From Desulfobacterales bacterium (lineage in GTDB: Bacteria; Desulfobacterota; Desulfobacteria; Desulfobacterales; JAFDMD01), in assembly GCA_029939135.1 (NCBI GenBank), contig JAOZTP010000003.1, positions 1-35,672 of the forward strand: a DNA stretch of 35,672 bases, read 5' to 3'. The notes beneath the pieces are model-generated. The model was not told the origin of the DNA and did no database searches. It saw only the letters and a program-made list of their open reading frames with translations. The position numbers were made by a program, and so were the translations under genes. Below, in pieces: positions 16,303-26,343 of this stretch; the first letter of the stretch is position 1, and each line of letters starts with the position of its first letter.

Positions 16303-17487
16303 TTAAGTTCTATAATCCGCATTTATTTTTACATAATCAACCGATAAATCACAGGTATATACGGTTTCGGAAGCTTCGCCTCCCATGTTTATATCAAGCA
16401 GAATAACAAATTCGTTTTTTTTAATAATTTCCGAAGCCTGTTTCTCCGCCTCCTCGCCGCAAGGCTGAGAGTTTTCCATTATCATAACATCGTTAAAAAA
16501 TAGGTCTATACGGTTCGGGTTAAAGTTTACTCCGGCTCGTCCTGCTGCGGCAAGTATTCGTCCCCAGTTTGCATCCTCTCCGAAAACGGCGGTTTTAACC
16601 AAAGGAGAGCTTGCTATTACGTCTGCTATTTTTTTTGCATCGTCTCTTGTAAGCGCCCCGACTACTTTTATTTCAATAAGTTTTGTAGCGCCCTCTCCGT
16701 CTTTAACAATTTTTTTTGCAAGGGTTAATAATATTTCGTTAAGACTTTTTTCAAAAGCCTTTTTTACTTCCTTATTATCTACGCTTAACCCTGAATCTCC
16801 GTTTGCAAGAAGTAAAACCGTATCGTTTGTGCTTGTATCTCCGTCTATCGTAACTTTATGGAAAGAGTTTGCTATGGCGTTATTTAATATTGTTTTAAGT
16901 TGATCCTGTTCCGCTTTAATATCCGTACATACAAAGCAGAGCATAGTAGCCATATCGGGATGTATCATTCCGGCTCCTTTTGCCGCGCCGGAAACGGTAA
17001 AAGATACGCCGTTTATTTTTTTTGATACGGACGCCAGTTTAAAAACCGTATCCGTAGTCATTATAGCTTCCGCAAGATTTTTGCCGTTGGAATCATTTAA
17101 ATTTTCTACAAGTTTCGGTATTGCACATTTAATTTTTTCTTTGGGAAAGGGCTGCCCTATTACTCCGGTTGAAGATATAAAAATTAAACTCGAATCGATT
17201 TGCAGGCGTAAGGCAAGAGAATTTATAACATCTAAAGCGTCTTGCAGCCCTTTTTTGCCGGTGCAGCAGTTGGCGTTTTTACTATTTATAATAACCGCTT
17301 GAGCATAACCCGCTTTTATTTTTTCAATATTGATAATTACCGGAGCGGCTTTTACAATGTTTTTTGTAAAGACTCCCGCAATAGAAGCCGGAGTTTTGCT
17401 ATATATTAAGCCCAAATCCTTTTTGTCGTCTTCTTTAAGCCCAGCGCTTATTCCGGCGGTTAAAAATCCAGGACAAAATTTACTCAT
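16303..17487 (-). CDS. argJ: Arginine biosynthesis bifunctional protein ArgJ
   Basis: ArgJ transfers the acetyl group from N-acetylornithine to glutamate in the cyclic arginine pathway; some members also make N-acetylglutamate from acetyl-CoA. The proenzyme cleaves itself before the nucleophilic Thr, and the site is clear: HPDMATMLCF near residue 180. Other signatures are SKNANCCTG, STGVIGQPFP, MTTDTVFK, KVTIDGDTSTND, FGEDANWGRILAAAGRAG and the C-terminal NADYRT. The 394-residue length is normal. The ATG overlaps the alkD stop by one base (TAATG), so its translation is coupled to alkD. Whether it is bifunctional is not visible. Confidence 0.95.
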   Translation of the reverse strand: MSKFCPGFLTAGISAGLKEDDKKDLGLIYSKTPASIAGVFTKNIVKAAPVIINIEKIKAGYAQAVIINSKNANCCTGKKGLQDALDVINSLALRLQIDSSLIFISSTGVIGQPFPKEKIKCAIPKLVENLNDSNGKNLAEAIMTTDTVFKLASVSKKINGVSFTVSGAAKGAGMIHPDMATMLCFVCTDIKAEQDQLKTILNNAIANSFHKVTIDGDTSTNDTVLLLANGDSGLSVDNKEVKKAFEKSLNEILLTLAKKIVKDGEGATKLIEIKVVGALTRDDAKKIADVIASSPLVKTAVFGEDANWGRILAAAGRAGVNFNPNRIDLFFNDVMIMENSQPCGEEAEKQASEIIKKNEFVILLDINMGGEASETVYTCDLSVDYVKINADYRT

Positions 17488-18197
17488 TATATTTCGCCTT
17501 TCAAATATTTTTTTCTTTTATTCTCTTCAAATTTTTCTATGGCATATCGAAGCATTGTTCGCGGCATACTTTTGTATTGATTTTTTAAAAAAAATTCTTC
17601 GGTTTCAAGGCTTCGTTTGCCTACCTCCCTTATTGTCCAACCTACCGCCTTATGAATAAGATCCTCTTTATCCGTCAATAATATATCCGATATGTTTAAG
17701 GCGTCTTCAAAGCTATTCTTTTTAATAAAATGATGGGTTGATATTATTGAAATTCTCCGCTCCCATAAATCTTTTGATAGAGCGAGATCATAAAGCGGTT
17801 TTTTATCTTTATCCTCCAAATAAGCGCCCGCTATATTAGAAGCGGATATATCGACTATATCCCAGTTATTTATAAATTCGGTATTGTTAAGATAAAATTT
17901 GTATATGGTTTTTTTTATATTTTCGTCTCCTTTTTTAAAAGCGTTTATTATTATTAAAACGGCAAGAAGACGCTGTTCATGATACTTTGAGTCAATAAGT
18001 TTCGATATATCGCTAATGGAAATATCTGGATATGTTTTGGCGATTTTTCTTAATACGGGAACTCTTATGCCGAAAAACTCATCTCCTTCTCCGTATTCTC
18101 CCTTTTTTGTTTTGAAAAATTTTAGAGCATGGAGAGCGATTTTTTTATCTCCGGTTTTTTCAAGTTCCATTTTTATCTTTGTTACTATCGCGCTCAT
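17487..18197 (-). CDS. DNA alkylation repair enzyme, AlkD family
   Basis: This 236-residue HEAT-like repeat protein matches the AlkC/AlkD family of DNA glycosylases, which remove N3- and N7-alkylated purines. Visible family segments are KTKKGEYGEGDEFFGIRVPVLRKIAK near residue 30, the LIDSKYHEQRLLAVLIII repeat, INNWDIVDISA with its conserved Trp-Asp, LWERRISIISTHHFIKK, and LIHKAVGWTIREVGKRS followed by MPRTMLRYAIEKF. AAAGGA lies upstream of the ATG. It heads a two-gene unit with argJ, a functionally unrelated partner. Confidence 0.9.
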   Translation of the reverse strand: MSAIVTKIKMELEKTGDKKIALHALKFFKTKKGEYGEGDEFFGIRVPVLRKIAKTYPDISISDISKLIDSKYHEQRLLAVLIIINAFKKGDENIKKTIYKFYLNNTEFINNWDIVDISASNIAGAYLEDKDKKPLYDLALSKDLWERRISIISTHHFIKKNSFEDALNISDILLTDKEDLIHKAVGWTIREVGKRSLETEEFFLKNQYKSMPRTMLRYAIEKFEENKRKKYLKGEI

Positions 18198-18351
18198 ATT
18201 ATTTCCTTTTTTAATGAAAGTATTTAAAACGGATAACTGACATAATTATAAGATAATTGTCAAATATAATTATCTTTACTTAATTATTTTTTTTCCGTTT
18301 AACTATTTTTCGACAAACAGGTTTCGTCCAACATATAACTATAAAATTAGT

Positions 18352-18380
18352 TTGACAATAAATTAAGAATACTTGATAAT
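18352..18380 (+). promoter_or_regulatory. Strong sigma70-type promoter for the giant S74 protein gene
   Basis: TTGACA and GATAAT are separated by exactly 17 bases, a near-consensus housekeeping promoter. The expected start of transcription would leave a leader of about 105 bases before the ATG at 18494. Confidence 0.65.
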
Positions 18381-18493
18381 TATGCAAAAGGATATTTTTT
18401 TGCTTCTCTTTGTTTGAGTTGACGCCTTTGATCTTGAATCGGAATCGTTTTATGAATTCGCATTAAAATTTTTTTTAAGGATTGGAGGATACT

Positions 18494-21400
18494 ATGAAGA
18501 AGTTCTTCATATGTTTCATAAGCATGCTGTTTATATTTTTATTATTTAACATATATGCCCAAGCTGCAAAAAATAACAATGAGAATAAAACGCCTTCATC
18601 CACAACGGATAAGCCGAAGCCCGAGCTGCCCTATTTGCCTAAAATCAAACCTTTAAAATCAAAGATTTTTAAAAAAACCTCTCTTGAAATAGCGGCGTTG
18701 AAAAAAGCGGCTATCTCCTATTATGAAGAAACAGGCGCATGGCCACTTGACGCTGAAAGACTTAAAGCTTTTGGTCTTAAAAAATGGAACGGCAAAAGCT
18801 CTTGGGGAACGCCGATAAGCTTTTATGTGAAAAACGGAGAGTTTATAATATCTAATAAAGTGCCAGATAATTTACATGCGGCTTTTGAGGGTTTCGGAAG
18901 AATTGAAAAAGATAAAAAAACAGGAAAAGTTAATATACATATTGCCCCGCCGAATTCGATTCAAATTAGAGACAACGCCAAATTATTCGAACAGGATATA
19001 ATTATAAGCAAATCCGAGCCTATATTACGCTTGGAAGACACAAATATATCCGATCTAAACTTAACGGACTCAAATATATCCGATTCTAACCTATCAGACG
19101 CTAATAATTCCTTATCTGTTTTTATTATGAATAAAAATGGGGAGTTGGTTTTTTTAGACAATAAAAAGCTCCCTAATATTCGGGTAAAACAGAAAGGAGA
19201 TGTAGAAATAAAAGGAAACTTAAGCGCGGTTTCCAATAGCATCCGATTAAAAAATATCGAAAACGAGGGTTCCTCTCTTATAGAGATGGCGGACGCCGCT
19301 AATAAATATAAAGCCGTATTAAGAGTCGGGGACAAATACAAAAATGATAAAGAAGAGGTAATACCGGAAGGTTTTCAGATGGGCACCATCTCGAAGCATC
19401 CGGTAACTATGCTTGTAAACAATTCCCCGCGCGTTATTATAGATGAAGAGAATTTAAGCTCTCCGAATATTAACGCCATTAATATTCACTCTGGCAATAT
19501 TGCCGCAGATAATATCAAAATAAATAAAACAATAAACGGCGAAGATATTACCAAGCTTCTTGACGGGCTTATAGTTTTAATCAACTCTAAAGAGTTGTCC
19601 GACATTGTTAATAGAAACGTAAAACTTATGACCGAAACAAATATAGAGGACTATGCAATATCCATAGCCGGAACAAAAGCGCTTGTAGGCGATATAATTC
19701 CGGCGATATCAAGCAAATATATTATAGGCTCTTCAGCCCGCTCCTTTAAAGCGGGATATTTTGACAGTCTATACATTTCAGGCTCCTCGCTTTATATGGA
19801 CGGAGTAAAAGTGCTAAGCTCGGAAGGAGCGATTTTAAACGGCGACATTTCCGGCACAGGCGTTAAAGCCGTTATTGACGAAAATAATCCGAGCGATGTT
19901 AAACTTGCTTCCGAAAAAGCGATTACAGATTATGTCCAAGAGAAAGTCGCAAACATATCAGGCATTCCGGGCAAACTTCAACTCGGAGGAGATTTTATAA
20001 CTACCGGAGATATGACGCTTAATGTTATGGGCGGCGGAACAACCGAAATTACCCTTCCGGTAACCGGAACTTTGGCTACTCGCGAGTGGACGCTGGCGCA
20101 AAATTTATCAGCTAATATTGCCTTGTCCGATTTAACAAACGTAGCCGATAATCTGCCAGATACGGCGGGCAATATGTTAATATGGGATAACAGCGGAATA
20201 TTGCAAAGCAAAGCTTTAACAAGAGACGTATCCGTAAATCAATATGGCGTCGCTACGGTTAATAGCATAGACGGCGAACCTATAACTTTAGGCGGAGCTT
20301 TTGAAACTGTTAATCCGATAAAATTAGAGGCTTCAAAGGATGTAACCGTTAAAATAGAAGACAGCGGAACTCTTGCCACGCAGGCTTATGTAGTTAGTCA
20401 AATAGTAGGTTCCAATATGTCGGCGGCTACTACGTTGGCAAGTCTTACGGATACGGACATAACCGCTTCCGACTCTTCCGGCGATATAATAATATGGGAT
20501 GCCGGCAGCAATACATGGATTAACAAAAAAATTTCGCAGGATGTTAGCTTGGAAAAGACAGGCGCTGCAACGGTTACAAGCATAGGCGGAAAATCTATAA
20601 GTTTGGAAGCGCCATTTAAAACTACCGGCGATAAAATTATAGAGTTAAAGGCTTCCGCTCAAAACGTCATGCTTACAATAGAGGATACCGGCATTGTTGC
20701 AACCAAAGGATATGTAACGGAACAGATGAAAGATGTTATGCCTAACGAGATAAGCTCTCCTGTTACCGGCAATCTCGTAATTTGGGACGGAGACAAAAAT
20801 AAGTGGGTTAATAATTCGCTTTATCAGGACGTTAGTTTGGAAAAGGACGGCAAGGCAACGGTTACGCACATAGGCGGCAAGACTATAAGTTTGGGAGCGG
20901 GATTTAAAACTAACGGAGCCGGCGGCAATATAGAATTAAACGCATCCGCTCCGGTATCCGTTGAAATACACAGAAGCGGAGTATTGGCTACCATTGACGA
21001 CATTAACGATTATATTATAGCCGCAGGCGAGGCTGCGAGATTAGAAGATCTTACGGATGTCGCCATAACTACTTCCGGCGTTTCCGGCGATATAATAATA
21101 TGGGATGCCATAAGCAATAAATGGGTTAACAAAAAAGTTTATCAGGATGTTGAGTTGGCAAAAGACGGCAAAGCGACGGTTACGCACATAGGCGGCAAGT
21201 CTATAAGTTTGGGAGCGGGATTTAAAACTAATTGGGGCGGCAATATAGAATTGAACGCATCCGCTCCGGTATCCGTTGTAATAACAGACAGCGGGACACT
21301 TGCCACTAAAGAATATGTCGATAAAGAAATATTTGCCGCAAGCGGATCCGCCAAATTAAAAGATTTATCGGATACGGTTATTTCTGATACAATAAGCGCC

Positions 21401-24400
21401 GGCGATTTATTAATATGGGACGGTTCGTCCGAATGGGTTAGCCGATCAATATCCGGCGATATTAATTTGGATGCGGGCGGAGCCGCAATCATAAGCAAAA
21501 TAGGCGACAAGCCTATAAGTTTGGAGGCGGAATTTAAAACTACCGGCGGAGGCAATATAGAGTTGAAAACTCCTAATACTTCTCCGGTATCAGTCGAAAT
21601 AAGAGACAGCGGAATTCTTTCTACAAGAACCTATGTTGACAAGCAGATACTTGCGGCAAACAGAGCCGCAACATTGGCAAACCTATTAGATGCCAATATT
21701 AGCTCCCCTATTGGAGGCAACATATTAATATGGGACAGCGTCAGACAGCAATGGGCAAACCGAAAAATGATGGGAGATGCCTCTTTAGAAGCAAACGGAG
21801 CAATAGAGGTGGCTAAAATAAAAGGGAAAAGTATTACTTTGGGAGGGACTTTTGAAACTTCGGACGCTATAAAATTAAACGCCCCGAATTCAGTAATAAT
21901 AGACATACCCAAAAGCGGCACATTAGCCACAATCGCAGACGTCGATAGATACATAGAAGCGGCAAACAGTTCGGCTACTTTGGGTAATCTTATAGATACA
22001 AATATTTCCGACGCTATAGCTTCCGGCGATATGCTTTTATGGAATGACATGGAAGAGCAATGGTATAATAAGTCGATAACCGGAGACGCTTCTATAGATA
22101 AAGACGGAAATACCACGGTTACCAGCTTAAAGTCTGGGACAATAGAATTCAACTCTGCAAATCCGGTTAATATCGAAATAGTCAAAAGCGGAGAGATGGC
22201 TACGCTTGCAGACATAGATATAAGTTTAGAGGCGGCAAACAGATCTGCCACTTTGGAGAATCTTATAGATACAAACATTTCCGGCTCTATAGCTTCCGGC
22301 GATATGCTTTTATGGAATAATATAGAAAAACAATGGTATAATAGGCAGATAATCGGAGACGCTTCTATAGATAAAGACGGAAATATTACCGTTAACAGCC
22401 TTAGAGCGGGAATGGTAGAATTTAACGCGTCTTCGCCGATCAGCATTGAGATAACCAAGAGCGGAAGGCTTGCAAGAATGGAAGATTTGGACGCCTACAT
22501 AATAGCGGCAAACGCTACCGCTACATTATCGAATCTTGTAGATACCGATATAAATTTGGCTGCTGCGGGCAATATTGTAATATGGGACGATAGCGCCGAA
22601 AAATGGATTAATAAAGGGCTTTCGCAAGATGTAACCATAGATAAAGGCGGTGTAGCCACAGTTCATAGTATAAACAACAAGCCTGTAAGTTTGGGAGCCG
22701 GTTTTAGTACCGACGGAGAAGGAACAATAGAATTCAAAGCATCCTCGCCCGTATCAATTGAAATAAAAAATAGCGGGGTATTGGCTACGCAGGATTATAT
22801 AGCAGGACAAATAGAGGCTGCAAATAAGGCGGCGGAACTTAGACATCTTGTCGATACCAATATTTCCAATACGCCGGTTAACGCTGATATATTAGTATGG
22901 GACAACAACCAGTGGTTTAACCGCTCAATAAGCGGCGATATTGTTTTAAATAAAACCGGCGAAGTTACTATAAGTAAGGTGGGCGGCGAGTCTATAAGTT
23001 TGGGGGGCGGTTTTCAGACCACAGGCGACGGAACAATCATTCTCGGCGGACCCGTTGAAAGCAGCGAATCCGTGAATGTAATAATAGAGGATAGCGGAGT
23101 ATTAGCTACAAAAGATTATGTCAGCGAAATGATGATCGCCGCAAACAATTCGGCTACTTTGGAAAACCTTACGGATACCGAAATTTCGGATACAATAGCT
23201 TCTCGAGATATATTAATGTGGGACGGAGCTAAATGGGTTAGCCGTAGCGTATCCGGCGATATTCAGTTGGCGGCGGACGGCGGTTCCGAAGTGAAACGTA
23301 TAGGCGGAATGAATGTTGATTTAAGCGGACATTTTGCAACTACAGGCGCGGGAACCATCACATTAAACAATCCGGCGACCAAAGATATATCCGTCAACAT
23401 AAACAAAACCGGCACGGTGGCAATGGTAGATGATCTTAATAACTACATAGGAAATGCGATCGGCGAGGCGCAGTTAAACAAGCTTACGGATACCAACATT
23501 TCGGACGCAATACCTTTGGAGTCCGGAAATATATTGGTATGGGAGGATAACGATCAAAAATGGTTTAATCGCAAAGTTTCCGGCGACGTTAGTTTGGCGG
23601 CAAGCGGCGAGATTATCATAAACAAAGTAGCGGGTAAATCTATAAGCTTGGGAGCCGACTTTAAAACTCCCGGCGCGGGACAAATTGAGTTGAACGCATC
23701 TTCGCCGGTATCAATCAAAATAGCGGAGAGCGGAATAATGGCGACGCAAAATTATGTAAACGCCAGAATAAACGATTCCGGCACGCTTAAAACCCTTATA
23801 GATACCGAAATTTCGGATACAATAGTTTCTCGAGATATATTAATGTGGGACGGAACTAAATGGGTTGACCGTAGCATATCCGGCGATATTCAGCTCACCC
23901 AAGAAGGCAAAGCTACAGTAAGAACGTTAGACGGCGTTTTTATTAATCTGGGCGCCGCTTTCGAGACAAGAGGACCCGGCGCCATCAATATAACCGCTCC
24001 CTTGAATGTGGCGGTTACAATGGATGAAAGCGGAATATTAGCCACTAAAAATTATATTGCCGAACAAATAGATGAGGTTAATAATTCCGGCACATTGAGC
24101 AACCTTAACGATATACAGCTTGCATCGGAAGGGGTTATGATAAACGGAAGTTTATTAATTTGGGATAACGTTCAGAAAAAATGGTTTGATAGAGAGATCG
24201 GACTCGATGCAAGCCTTACAGAAGACGGCAGGCTAACCGTTAAAAGCATAGGCGGAAAATCTATTAGTTTGGGCGGCGAACTTAATACATCAGGCGGAAA
24301 ATTTATTACAAACGGCGGAGATATTACTTTTAACGCCGAAGGCCCCACAATTTTAACATTGCCTACAACCGGCACATTAGCTACTAAGGAGTATGTGGAC

Positions 24401-26269
24401 GATAAAGATCACGCTCTGGCATCTTTGTCGAACGTAATAATAGATAGCGTAAACGATGGCTCAATATTAGTATGGGATGTGGACGGAGGAGCCGACGGAA
24501 CCGGAGTTTGGAAAAGCAAGTCTTTAAGCGGAGACGGCTCTGTTGACGCCGAGGGAAAACTTACCATAACCCACATAGGCGGACAGCCTATAAATTTAGG
24601 AGGCGAATTTAGAACTGCCGGCAAATTTATTACATACGGCGGCGATATAAGATTACGCGCAACAAGCGGCTACGCGGATCTGATTTTGCCTCAAAGCGGA
24701 ACTTTGGCTACGTTAGATAATATAACCGATATGATAAGAGCCTCTAATTTAACCGATTTAAATGACGTTGATCTTGACTACGACACGTTAGAGGGCGGAC
24801 AAATTTTAGTTTGGGACGCCGCCGTTGCTAAATGGAGAAATAAAGGCTTAACAGGAGATATAAGTTTAAACAACTCCGACGGAAATGCAACCGTTAAAAG
24901 CATAGGCGGGCATCCGGTTACATTAGGAGGCAATTTTACCACTGACGGCAACCTAACCTTTAACGTTGCCGGTGGCGAAGCAACTCTTACCCTTCCCGTA
25001 GAGGGAGTTTTGGCTACGCTTAAAGGAAACGAAACTTTTTTTAATAAAATAATAAAAGATAGCAACGCCAGTTTCAATAAGCTTTCATTAGATTTTGAGG
25101 ATAACAAATACGGAGATAAGAGTTTTGACGAAAATGAAACCGAAAGATGGGTTATGACCTTAAAAGATCAAAACGGAACAGCAGAATGGAGAAGAGCTAC
25201 CGATATAGGCGCCGTTTGGGTGGCGGGAAAAGATTCGCAGTATGAGGAGTTGGCATATTATGACGATAATAAAACGGATAATAGAAGTTTAGGCATAGGA
25301 TTCAGTTTTAATCTGATAAACGAAGACGAATCCCCCTACCCTGTAAGAGATAATCAGAGTTTTGATATTTCCGAAACAGGAGATGAAGATACTATTTTAG
25401 ATTATCAGCTTTATGTGGGCAGAAAAGAGCCTCTTGGAGGCAGCATATATGCTTACGGACATATAATGGCTAAAGATTATTATGAATTCAGCGACGAACG
25501 CTTAAAAGAAAACATCGCAAGCATATCTTCTTACGCGCCTATAATGGATAAAATAAGAAATATAGAAGGGGTTTATTACGATTGGAATTCCTTATATTAT
25601 GATAAGAATAAAATAAATAAAAAGCAAAGACGCCAAATAGGATTTATAGCGCAGCAATTGGAAAAAGAATTTCCGGAACTTGTTCAAACCGAAACAGACG
25701 GTTTTAAATCGGTTACATATTCAAAATTCGTTCCGGTGCTTTTAGAAGGCATAAAAGAATTAGATAGGCAGATTAATCATAGAGAAAATTCCATTTTTAT
25801 AGATCCGGACGGAAATATAAACCTTAAAGGAATCGTAAAAATAGACAATATCGCTATTATAGATAAAAAAGGAAATATTGCCGCAAACAACCTTAAAGTA
25901 AAAGAGGATATCCAAACATCCAATACCTTCTCGATACTTCGGTCCGATACGCTATCGGCTTTAATTGCAGTTTCAACCGAAAAAAGAGCGAATAAAAAGG
26001 TAGAGGGTTATATCTCGGCAAAAGACATATACATTGCGGATAAAGACAGATGGGCTTCCGAATTCGATTCTAGGATAAAAATCGTTTCCGAAACTCCGGA
26101 GGATACAAGCTGCTCCGCCGAAAACGTCGGGGAGATGCGTTTCGTTTCAAAAGATTCAACCCTGTGCATATGCGACGAAAAAGGGAGTTGGTTAAAATTT
26201 AATACATCCGAAAAGGAAAAAAAGCTTGCCGCTTCGACTCCGATAGATATTGACGCTTTTTTCGATTAA
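18494..26269 (+). CDS. Giant secreted fibre-like repeat protein with S74 intramolecular chaperone domain
   Basis: This protein has 2,591 residues from the ATG at 18494. GGAGG five bases upstream selects it over the TTG used by the track. A Sec signal peptide comes first (MKKFFICFISMLFIFLLFNI). Residues 60-125 resemble a pseudopilin-like globular head without its membrane helix (ALKKAAISYYEETGAWP). A Asp/Asn/Ser-rich linker follows. Residues 544-2175 hold about 16 units of 90-110 residues, each with L-x-x-L-x-D, a WD/WN motif, SGD-L, IGGKSISLG and SGTLAT. Such units are typical of phage tail-fibre-like trimeric beta structures. The Peptidase_S74 domain starts at SDERLK; Ser2333 and Lys2338 fit the self-cleavage dyad. 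About 180 residues follow it, including a paired-Cys segment near 2540-2560. I infer a trimeric surface fibre or adhesin. Confidence 0.8.
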   Translation: MKKFFICFISMLFIFLLFNIYAQAAKNNNENKTPSSTTDKPKPELPYLPKIKPLKSKIFKKTSLEIAALKKAAISYYEETGAWPLDAERLKAFGLKKWNGKSSWGTPISFYVKNGEFIISNKVPDNLHAAFEGFGRIEKDKKTGKVNIHIAPPNSIQIRDNAKLFEQDIIISKSEPILRLEDTNISDLNLTDSNISDSNLSDANNSLSVFIMNKNGELVFLDNKKLPNIRVKQKGDVEIKGNLSAVSNSIRLKNIENEGSSLIEMADAANKYKAVLRVGDKYKNDKEEVIPEGFQMGTISKHPVTMLVNNSPRVIIDEENLSSPNINAINIHSGNIAADNIKINKTINGEDITKLLDGLIVLINSKELSDIVNRNVKLMTETNIEDYAISIAGTKALVGDIIPAISSKYIIGSSARSFKAGYFDSLYISGSSLYMDGVKVLSSEGAILNGDISGTGVKAVIDENNPSDVKLASEKAITDYVQEKVANISGIPGKLQLGGDFITTGDMTLNVMGGGTTEITLPVTGTLATREWTLAQNLSANIALSDLTNVADNLPDTAGNMLIWDNSGILQSKALTRDVSVNQYGVATVNSIDGEPITLGGAFETVNPIKLEASKDVTVKIEDSGTLATQAYVVSQIVGSNMSAATTLASLTDTDITASDSSGDIIIWDAGSNTWINKKISQDVSLEKTGAATVTSIGGKSISLEAPFKTTGDKIIELKASAQNVMLTIEDTGIVATKGYVTEQMKDVMPNEISSPVTGNLVIWDGDKNKWVNNSLYQDVSLEKDGKATVTHIGGKTISLGAGFKTNGAGGNIELNASAPVSVEIHRSGVLATIDDINDYIIAAGEAARLEDLTDVAITTSGVSGDIIIWDAISNKWVNKKVYQDVELAKDGKATVTHIGGKSISLGAGFKTNWGGNIELNASAPVSVVITDSGTLATKEYVDKEIFAASGSAKLKDLSDTVISDTISAGDLLIWDGSSEWVSRSISGDINLDAGGAAIISKIGDKPISLEAEFKTTGGGNIELKTPNTSPVSVEIRDSGILSTRTYVDKQILAANRAATLANLLDANISSPIGGNILIWDSVRQQWANRKMMGDASLEANGAIEVAKIKGKSITLGGTFETSDAIKLNAPNSVIIDIPKSGTLATIADVDRYIEAANSSATLGNLIDTNISDAIASGDMLLWNDMEEQWYNKSITGDASIDKDGNTTVTSLKSGTIEFNSANPVNIEIVKSGEMATLADIDISLEAANRSATLENLIDTNISGSIASGDMLLWNNIEKQWYNRQIIGDASIDKDGNITVNSLRAGMVEFNASSPISIEITKSGRLARMEDLDAYIIAANATATLSNLVDTDINLAAAGNIVIWDDSAEKWINKGLSQDVTIDKGGVATVHSINNKPVSLGAGFSTDGEGTIEFKASSPVSIEIKNSGVLATQDYIAGQIEAANKAAELRHLVDTNISNTPVNADILVWDNNQWFNRSISGDIVLNKTGEVTISKVGGESISLGGGFQTTGDGTIILGGPVESSESVNVIIEDSGVLATKDYVSEMMIAANNSATLENLTDTEISDTIASRDILMWDGAKWVSRSVSGDIQLAADGGSEVKRIGGMNVDLSGHFATTGAGTITLNNPATKDISVNINKTGTVAMVDDLNNYIGNAIGEAQLNKLTDTNISDAIPLESGNILVWEDNDQKWFNRKVSGDVSLAASGEIIINKVAGKSISLGADFKTPGAGQIELNASSPVSIKIAESGIMATQNYVNARINDSGTLKTLIDTEISDTIVSRDILMWDGTKWVDRSISGDIQLTQEGKATVRTLDGVFINLGAAFETRGPGAINITAPLNVAVTMDESGILATKNYIAEQIDEVNNSGTLSNLNDIQLASEGVMINGSLLIWDNVQKKWFDREIGLDASLTEDGRLTVKSIGGKSISLGGELNTSGGKFITNGGDITFNAEGPTILTLPTTGTLATKEYVDDKDHALASLSNVIIDSVNDGSILVWDVDGGADGTGVWKSKSLSGDGSVDAEGKLTITHIGGQPINLGGEFRTAGKFITYGGDIRLRATSGYADLILPQSGTLATLDNITDMIRASNLTDLNDVDLDYDTLEGGQILVWDAAVAKWRNKGLTGDISLNNSDGNATVKSIGGHPVTLGGNFTTDGNLTFNVAGGEATLTLPVEGVLATLKGNETFFNKIIKDSNASFNKLSLDFEDNKYGDKSFDENETERWVMTLKDQNGTAEWRRATDIGAVWVAGKDSQYEELAYYDDNKTDNRSLGIGFSFNLINEDESPYPVRDNQSFDISETGDEDTILDYQLYVGRKEPLGGSIYAYGHIMAKDYYEFSDERLKENIASISSYAPIMDKIRNIEGVYYDWNSLYYDKNKINKKQRRQIGFIAQQLEKEFPELVQTETDGFKSVTYSKFVPVLLEGIKELDRQINHRENSIFIDPDGNINLKGIVKIDNIAIIDKKGNIAANNLKVKEDIQTSNTFSILRSDTLSALIAVSTEKRANKKVEGYISAKDIYIADKDRWASEFDSRIKIVSETPEDTSCSAENVGEMRFVSKDSTLCICDEKGSWLKFNTSEKEKKLAASTPIDIDAFFD

Positions 26270-26301
26270 GGAACAGAGCCGCAATAAATTTAATATACCT
26301 T

Positions 26302-26331
26302 TTTAATCCCCTTTTTTAAGAGGGGATTAAA
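26302..26331. promoter_or_regulatory. Hairpin abutting the aroQ ribosome-binding site
   Basis: TTTAATCCCCT and AGGGGATTAAA form an 11-bp stem with an 8-base loop, ending at the AGGG that precedes the aroQ ATG. It could terminate the giant gene, limit aroQ translation, or be a common dispersed repeat. Confidence 0.45.
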
Positions 26332-26343
26332 GGGAAATAACAT

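Noticed and set aside
21631-22458. 275-codon minus-strand ORF inside the giant fibre gene
   Set aside because: It is a shadow of the repetitive coding strand; the same low-complexity pattern recurs opposite other units, with no domain and no ribosome-binding site.
18494-26269. Prophage origin for the S74 protein
   Set aside because: No phage structural, packaging, lysis or integrase genes flank it; it has a Sec signal peptide and housekeeping neighbours.
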